Source of the DNA: Gentiana macrophylla | Lineage: Eukaryota > Streptophyta > Magnoliopsida > Gentianales > Gentianaceae | NCBI GenBank assembly: GCA_026214975.1 | Contig: CM047813.1 | Coordinates: 34,815,871 to 34,879,870 of the forward strand | DNA length: 64,000 bases | Direction: 5' to 3' | Part shown: piece after piece, positions 26,301 through 35,300 of the stretch | Layout of the letters: the number at the start of each line of letters is the position of its first letter | Position numbering within the stretch: position 1 is the first letter of the stretch | Notes under the pieces: model-generated | Databases searched by the model: none | The model's input: the letters and a program-made list of their open reading frames with translations, nothing else | Told to the model about the DNA's origin: nothing | Program-made: the position numbers and the translations under genes

Positions 26301-29300
26301 ATTGATTCATCTCATGATCCACCATTTGGATTTTAAGGAAGGAGAGGGGAGGGCAGATGGTCACCGGCGTTGCGAGGGTTTTTCGCCGGAGAATGTGTTC
26401 TAAAACATCAATAAGGTAGGTGTACTAGGCTACACTTTGAATTAGCGATTGAATTGGGTCGGGACCTGTCCTAATAAATTTTGATCTCAAAATAATTTTT
26501 CTTGTCTTCCTTCACCCCATTAAATCAAGTATTTATACATTAATACAGAGAACCCTACGTTTCATCCAATTCCAACTATGCCCCCCCTACTTACTAAATA
26601 TAAATTACATCAGAAGAATCAATCATAATCAATCATAATAAATATATAATTTCACAATACCCCCCTCAAGTTGGAGCGTGAAGATCACGAATGCTCAACT
26701 TTCAGAGTAGAAATTCAAACTGTTGCTTTCCCAATGCCTTGGTGAAAATATCCGCCAGTTGCTCCCGGGTAGGCACGTACGCAGGAGCTATGAGACCATC
26801 GGTAATCGCATCACGTACAAAATGACAGTCCGCCTCGATATGTTTGGTCCGCTCATGAAAAACTGGATTCTAAGCAATATGTAGCGCAGCTTGACTATCA
26901 CAGTGGAGGGGTATACCCATAGGAATCCGTACCCCTAAGTCCCGAGTAGCTGCCAAAGCCATTTTAACTCGCAGGTAATGGCTGCCATAGATCTATATTC
27001 TGCCTCCGTTGTTGAGCGGGACACTGTTTGTTGTTTCTCAGTCTTCCACGAGACCGGGGAAGTCCCGAGTAACACAAACCACCCACACAAGGACCTATGC
27101 GTCACCGGGCAACTCGTGCAATCGGAATCGCACCACCCTTCCAAGGATAGTGGACTATTAGCCCGCAAGAGAAATCCCTGACCCGGACTCTTCTTCAGAT
27201 AGCGAACAACCCGCAAAGCCGCGTCCCAATGTTCGACCCGCGGTGCCGGCATAAACACACAATGTGGAACTGAACTGAACGTGACAATCAAACTCATCAA
27301 TCAATTGTGTTACCAACAATAAGTTGCACGCCAAATTAGGTACGTAAAGGACATTATTCAATTTCAAACCACTAGGCAATATGCTAGTTCCTTCATGTGT
27401 GGCGTGAGAGATACGACCATCCGGGAGCCCCACCGGGCAATTTTTAATTAATTGAACATTTTTTAAATTACTTAACACACCGGTCACGTGATGAGCAGCA
27501 CCGGTGTCAATTATCCACGAACACTCACTATTTAAACGATCCTTGGGTTTTAAGAAATTCAAAATATCTAAAATGCTTTGCCACTGTATGTTGGCGTTAA
27601 ATTATGTAGTCCATCCTGCTCCGGTGTTGCCTGTAGCTTCGGTCCTCCAGAATTTTAATTTGAAGTGCCTGCAATTGTATTATTCGCCTGACGAACCGAG
27701 CCGCTTTGAGCCGCCCGAATCAGTACTCCCACCAATTACATTCTTCAGTCGTCCCATTCCTACTCCAAAATGGCCACCACCTCTACTTCCACGACCTGCT
27801 CCACGAACCCCTCGGCCGGTCACCCCACCAGTTGGGGTATGCATGAATTTCGAAGCAAGTTTGGTCATCATGGCCATTCCTGTTACAAAAATTGCAGAAT
27901 TTTATTGCATTTTTTGCTTTCGTTTTTGCCCGGATATCGGCCTGAATTTTAAGTGTCATCATCATGTCTCGATCGTCTCTGTTTTGCCCGACATGACCTC
28001 CACGGAAGTGCTCTTCCTGAGTCAAATTATGGTATGCCCGATTGAGTGATGGGAGGGGGTCCTGATTTTAAAGTTGCGATCTTACCGATGCGTAGGCTAC
28101 ATCCAGTCCCACCAAAAACCAATAGAGTCGATCTTCAAGCATGATTGTCTGAAACTGCGCGCTAATCCACACTTACATCCACCGCACTTGCATCCTTCAC
28201 AAGAACATGTTGGAACAGTGATGTAGGTGGCTAATTCTTCCCAAATTTTGCTGATTCTCCCAAAATATGAGGCAATGGATTCAAATTTTCCTTGTTTACA
28301 CTCCGCCAATGATGCCTTTAGTTGACATATACACGTACCATTAACCACACAAAACCTACCCTTCAAAGCTAACCATAAATCTCGTGCATCTTCAAAGTAT
28401 GAAACTGTTGATCTAATCGAGGTTTCTATAGTGTTTAGAAGCCACGAAACTAGCATGGAGTGGACTGTATACCAGTCTTCCAATTTGTTATTATCCTTCG
28501 GTTTTTCGATCGTTCTTTCCAAGAAACCAAATTTTCTCTTTGCTTGTCTTCCTTCACCCCATTACATCAAGTATTTATACATCAATATAGAGAACCTTAC
28601 GTTCCATCCAATTCCAACTATGCCCCCCCACTTACTAAATATAAATTACATTAGAAGAATCAATCATAATAAATATATAATCTCGCAATACGTCCCGTAA
28701 CCCTCATACTTGATCCTCATTCCGATAGAATTCGGGAATTTGTTTTCTTCTTCGACCCCGTATCTGAATGGTGTTGGGACCCAACAATTAGGATACCTGA
28801 ATGTTTGGGATCTAGTCGGGTTGGGAGAACATGTACCGAAAAATTCATGTTTAGTTTTTCGATCAATTTTACTGAACAACTAAAAAAATACATAAACATT
28901 ACATCAATGATAAGTCAAAATATATAATGTACGGGCCGGTTCAAAACCAATCTTCTTTTTTAAGTTTGACACTCATTTATTTGCTTTCGTATGGTATCCC
29001 CAAACAATTGTTTGAGACTAATCCTTCGAGGTACTGTCGGGCACTAAACGTGGGAACCTCTCCCAACAAGGTTTGCAACATCCACAAAGACTCGAACCCA
29101 AGACCTTTTGCTTAAGAGACCGGAGTCCCTTCCACTCCGACCAAATGAAACCTAATTTATGTATTTGTGGAAATGAAACTTTTTTTGAAGGTGAAATGAA
29201 ACTTGATGGTTTCCGTTTCATAAACATACTCAAAGATACTGATAAGATCTTACTACCTCCGTTGCAAAATATAAGTCATCCTACATTTTTAGATTTTTTC

Positions 29301-32300
29301 CACAATATAAGTCATTCTACATTACTAATGCAACATTTATTACTTTTTTTTTCTATCTTACCCTTAATTTATTATTAATCCAACCACTTTTCTGTTAGGA
29401 AGTTTAATGTAACGCTGCGGAATTTAAAATTTGATTTCCGATCCCAAGATCGACTTCGTTTAATACAATAGACACGTTAAGATAGATGAAAGAAAAAAAA
29501 TCTTTTTCCCAACAAAATAAGGAAAATCACTTTTATTGATTTATCTCTTTTATTATAATATCTTATATAAATAAAAACTAAATATTGCCAATATCTTATG
29601 TTGAATATATTTATCTTTTTACTATAAATCTATTTTTCCAAAATCAATTAATATCCAATATTAATATTATGATAATCTTATTAATTAAATTGCACAATCC
29701 AAGTGTATCTTATACACTTGTGATCTGCGCCCCAAATGCCAATTAATTGGCTTCCTGAATATTCTTTAATTAATATAATTTATATATAATTAATATCTTG
29801 TATTTTATTTATTCATAATAAATAAATACCACCATATTAATTTACCACTATAACCTTTATAGTTTTGAGATAAACTTTCCTTATTTGGTTATCAACTATA
29901 ACCGCATTTTAATCCGACTCGATGTTCTTATGTGTGTGACCCGATAGACTTCCGAATATGTTGGACACAAAGTGCAAATTACGAAAATGCCGTTTATACC
30001 TAACGGTCACGTGATAGTGTCTTGCAACACACCGTGACCCCAAATCATCAAAAGAGTCAAAAACAATGACTACTACATTTCATGTGAAACAGTTACCGTG
30101 TAAATTACAAATCTATCGCTGTAATAATATCCATACGATCGTATCTCGAGTGTCAGTACATTAACGATCGTATCTTATAATCTGTATATCATGCTCTCTC
30201 GGAATACCACATTTACTCCCACTTTGCAAAGATTCTCGAAAGCTAGACATTCCTTATAAGAAAGTCATTTCGGGTATTCACTCCCTATCATAGGATACGC
30301 GATTCTCGGACGACCAAACATGTATACTCCGCATTCTTCAACATCATCCAATCACTACCGCATGATCGCCCCAGGGTTAGGGAAACCTCAATAGTGTCAA
30401 AGCATGACAATCCACACCATGGTGGCATAAAGACTCCGGTCTTAAGGATAATTACACAATTGTCACATAGTGCGACACTTAATGTAAGTGAGTCAATCTA
30501 ACGTACGCATTCTCTAATACACGTCCACATACAGTCCAAGTGTCTCTACACTTCGATAGACGAGATATATCCCTATCTTCAATAAGATAGAAGACATTCA
30601 ATACGTGCTAGTCTAATCATACTATCAATGTCTCATTTGACAGTACATATAACTAGAAACATTTAAGTATCAAAATTGTTAAAGCGAATAGAAATCTCAT
30701 CAACCATAATCACTATCATGGTTTTCTATTATAGTTTGACATTAGAGACGTTACTATATATATATATATACACACACAACCAATAACGTGAAGATAAACA
30801 ATATATAATAACAAAAGTGCTTTTATTAATCATAATAAAGTCATTACATAAACTAAAACAAACTGTAATTAGTCCGACCGATTGGGTTTAGGACATCTTT
30901 CCAACATTTTCATTACTTAATAACTATTGCATGAATGATAGTCAAAGGACATTTTAGACATTAACTTTCAAATTTACAACATTCAACAACTTTCATAATC
31001 TGTGTGAAACCTCTAGGATGACTTATATTATGTGACGGATGTAGTAAAATTTTGATTATACAATAAATGAAGGGTAAAATCGAAAAAAGTATAATAAATG
31101 TTTTTTGATTCTCTAAATAGACTTACATTATAGGAAAAAAATTCGAAAATCTAAATGGACTTATATCTTGGGACGGAGGTAGTAATAATCATTTTAGCAA
31201 ATACTACTTCCGTCCTAAAATATAAGTCCATTTAAGCTTTTCTTGTCTTGTAGCATATTTAAATCCATTTAGATAACCAATGAAGTATTTATTACATTTT
31301 TCTCCTTTTACCCCTTATTTATTATTTACTTACTCATTTTTCATTACTTTGTATTAATAACAGGTCATTTTAGATTTTTAATCAAAACTAAAAACACATA
31401 ACCAATTTAATAAACTTTCTTAATCTGTATGAAAAAACTCTAACAAACTTACATATTGGGACGGAGATAGTATTATTTATCTCTTAATATTAGTCACTTT
31501 ACAAAGCCAATAAAGCATTTATTAATTTTTTTCTTTTCTTTTTATTACTCCTAATTTATTATATTTATTTAACAACTTTTCGAATTTTACATTAACTGCA
31601 TAATGTTATTCTAGGGGTATTTAAAGATTTAATGACATTTTTTTTTTTTAATATGCATGACTCTGCAGGCACGACCCGGGTCGAACTCCGAATTAGTCGG
31701 ATCAGTTGATTCTGAATATCGAGGGTTTTAAGCCAAAAAAAAAAAACCCTATAAGTTGACTATTAGTTAGAGAAGGAGCTAGTATATAATTAAAAAAACA
31801 TTTCCATTTTATATACTGCACACCTTTTTTTTTTTTTTTTATATATAAGCAACAATCTAGATTTATTAAAATCTTGTTGCAACTAAATTTCCAATGTGAC
31901 CACAAAAACTAGATTTAAAAAAACATTTAATGAACATCCTGCAGGTAACTTGGGTAGAACATGCTGAGTATGATGAGGCCGTGATTCACCAGCTTTACCG
32001 CCCCTTAGTCAGTGCCGGCATGGGCTTCGGTGCTCAGCGGTGGATAGCCACCTTGCAACGCCAATGCGAGTGCCTTGCCATCCTCATGTCATCCACCGTG
32101 CCTTCTCGAGACCATTCCGGTACGTCATTTACCCCCTTATTTTTATGCACACTTAAATCCAAAAAAATAAAATTAAACAATCTTAACGATTGTTATATGT
32201 GTATGTATACATGTATATATCTAATAAGTATTCGAGTTTGTTTGCAATTAATCGAGTCGAGTTTTGCGTTACTCGTGTATCGTATGTATATAATCGTGTC

Positions 32301-35300
32301 GAGTTGATGATAGGGGTGGATCTATTGAGGGTATGGAGGGGTCACATGATCCCACTGAGATCTGGAGATTTTTTTTACCATTAAAACGATGTAGTTTTAT
32401 CGTTTTCTTGTTTAAAAAGTATAGTTTTAGGTTCCGGTGACCTACTAAAACAAATTTTTTGATAAGGAATATAATTTTACAGTTTGGTGACCCACCGACT
32501 CTATTCGAAAAATTTTTGAATCCGTGATGATTCAAATTTCTGACATGCATGCAGCCATTACTGCAAGTGGTAAGAGGAGCATGCTAAAGCTAGCACAGCG
32601 GATGACCGACAACTTCTGTGCCGGAGTGTGTGCATCGACGGTTCACAAATGGAACAAGCTAGCTTGTTCCGGCAATGTAGAAGAAGATGTTCGAGTTATG
32701 ACCCGAAAGAGTGTGGACGATCCGGGAGAGCCACCGGGAGTTGTGGTGAGTGCCGCCACCTCCGTCTGGCTTCCTGTAACCCCACAAAGACTTTTTGATT
32801 TTCTCCGTGATGAACGGTTGAGAAGTGAATGGGACATCTTATCCAACGGTGGTCCTATGCAAGAAATGGCTCATATTGCTAAAGGTCAAGATCATGGCAA
32901 CTGCGTCTCCCTCCTCCGCTCCAGTGTACGTACATACAGTATTACACTTTTGGTCTTCTCTTTTTATTTATATTTTCAAAACTATCCCTCATCTTTCATA
33001 TTGATATACTTCGTACCTTAACTTATATTTTTTTGTTACGTTTTTTTAGGACACTTAACGGATATATAACGTCGGCCGTTTAACTTTACAACACGTGCCG
33101 CGTCTCATTATTATTGGTTTATAAATAAATAAAAAAGCGGCAATTTTGGTTTCTTATATTTTCCTATTCATCGTAAAAATATATTTTCCATAATGCCATT
33201 TTTAATCCCTTACTTTTATATTTAACTAATCTAAACGCTAAATGTTAAGTGTCCTAAAATGTAAGAAACAAAAAAACGAGAGCCTTTTATATAAGAGCCT
33301 TTTATTTTTATTCTATTTCCATAATAAGTTTTTATTGTGTGCGAGAGATAGAAATAAATAGTTATAATGTCTGTCAATTACTACACTATTTCTACAACCG
33401 TTATATTATAAAATTTTCCAAAACCGCAATACGAAATATAGATATTCGTTTTGAAAAAATAAAGATAAATAAAAGACAAAAAGTGTCAATTTCCCTATTA
33501 GGATAAGTAGTTCTTTTTTCTTTTCTCTTTGTTTGTGGGGTGTTAGTTAGTTAATACATTAAAATCTCGATAATGAATATTCGATAAATTAATAACTTCG
33601 GTTAAATAATAATTTTTTCTCGTACTGACTTGGGCCAATGGGATAAAATAATAACCTTTGCTAAACCATTAACTTTTTCTTTTTTATTACATGAACCAAT
33701 TAATTAACTTTTTTTTTTTGTTACATGAACCAATTAATTTTGATACATGCTATCTACAATATTAAATTCATTGAACCTACATTCAAATTGAGTTTTGATT
33801 TAAAAAAAAGTGGGTTCTATTGACGCCCCCAGTTTTACTATTTGCGCTCTTTTTTATTATTTTTTTCTACTTCCGACACCACATATATATTCTTGTTTTT
33901 ACTTCCAGCACCACACTAGGATCGTCAGTGTGTCGATATCAACGTCAGTGGACTGAAGTTTCTAAGTTGTGACACTTTTATAATGTAAACGTCGGTGTCA
34001 CTGACTTTCTTTTTTAAACAGCAACGTCAATGACACTGTTGTTACTATTGAAAACCAACGTCAATAACACTGACACTTACGTTGCGTTCATTAAAAAAAT
34101 TCTTAGTGTCGAACTATTTTTTTGTGGTTCCTGGAGATAATCATTAAAAAAATTCATGGGGTCGAAGCAATAATTATCTATCAGGTTATGAGTGACATTG
34201 ACGTTGTGTTCATTAAAAAAATTCATAAATAAATAAAAATAAATCAAGAAATTAATTAAATAATTATCTATCGATAAACTCATAACCTCGATAAAATAAT
34301 AATTTTACTGTAAATGTGACATTTCGTTATCAATTATTACACCATAATTCTAGGTAGGATATACTACTATGGAAACATGCATGTCGCATGTCGCATGTCG
34401 ACAAGTTCCATCGAACGTCCAAGAGTACACCTAATAATTCAAGTGTGGAATGACAAGACAACTTTCTTCAATCATCAAACAAGAGTTTTAAGTTCACTTG
34501 TATGCAAACTTTGTATTTATTTATTTATTTTAAAAAAAAAAATCAAAATCAACACCCAAAAAAAATAAAAAATCAAAAAAATCAAAAGTTTTGAGGTGAT
34601 TAGAATCCCGCGTTAGGCAGAATAAAATCTGTACAGACTTACCAATGAAGGGACAGAAGCGGGTTTTGGAAGTATTCTTTAGATCCAAAAAGGTCTGCCC
34701 AAATTTAACCTTTGACATAATAACAATCAAACAAAAAATTATGGCCTTCAATGAATTACACATAAGTCAAAGCACATGACACCTGTCATTTTCATTGGTG
34801 AGCCCCATGACAAAAAAAAGTCTAAACTAGAAGTTTCCAGCTAGCAAACTCTGTCCTTAAATGATAAAAGATTATTAATACGAGCATAACCGTTGTATCA
34901 TAACGAATAATACGACGGTTCTTGTATTTAGGGGCGATTTCAGAAATTCTGAGACACATGTCGGGATCGAGAACGACACATTATATTATAAGTTTATAAG
35001 TATTAATTTTAAAAATCTTAGTAGGATTATGAGTTAAGGGTCAATTTTAAAAAAAATTTAACGAGTCCGTTAGTACGTATTAGTGTATAAAAATTTTAAA
35101 TTGTGTAAAAAATACATATAATTTTTTTATGTTTGAGGGTCAGGTGACCCAAAAGTCAATGAATGGCGCCGCCCCTGCTTGTATCGTTGGTTACGATTAG
35201 TGGCGGATCCAGAATGTTTTTTCAGCGGGGTCCGTAAATATTTAACACACTAAATAATTTTTTTCATCGGATCCGAATATTTTTCTATAGGTAAAATGTA

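Larger units (their letters stand above)
26490..28687 (-). mobile_element. Internally deleted Copia element in intron 6
   Basis: Minus strand. Short LTR-like ends at about 26500-26656 and 28550-28687 share CTTGTCTTCCTTCACCCCAT and ATCAAGTATTTATACAT. Next to the left LTR a polypurine tract reads CTTGAGGGGGGTATTG in minus sense. Inside: gag (28522-28097), zinc knuckle (about 27960-27880), protease (27562-27300) and RNase H (about 27270-26935). Integrase and reverse transcriptase are missing, and protease joins RNase H directly. The start of gag is also missing beside the right LTR. Gag and knuckle type suggest the Ale/Retrofit branch. Target duplication was not found. Confidence 0.75.
19729..31944 (+). 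other. Intron 6 of the ANL2-like gene, 12.2 kb, TE-filled
   Basis: Bounded by a GTTAGT donor and a TGCAG acceptor and placed inside the START-coding part. It contains about ten Stowaway-like MITEs, two smaller MITEs, a deleted minus-strand Copia, a SINE-like copy and a Copia solo LTR nested in a MITE (listed separately). Stretches 19729-19980, 20256-21420, 22270-22816, 23613-23864, 24016-24490, 28688-28984 and 31471-31944 are AT-rich with homopolymer runs, and I recognise nothing in them. Confidence 0.88.

Noticed and set aside
30755..30780. TA/CA microsatellite in the solo LTR
   Set aside because: Simple-sequence expansion with no further structure; not reported as a separate element.
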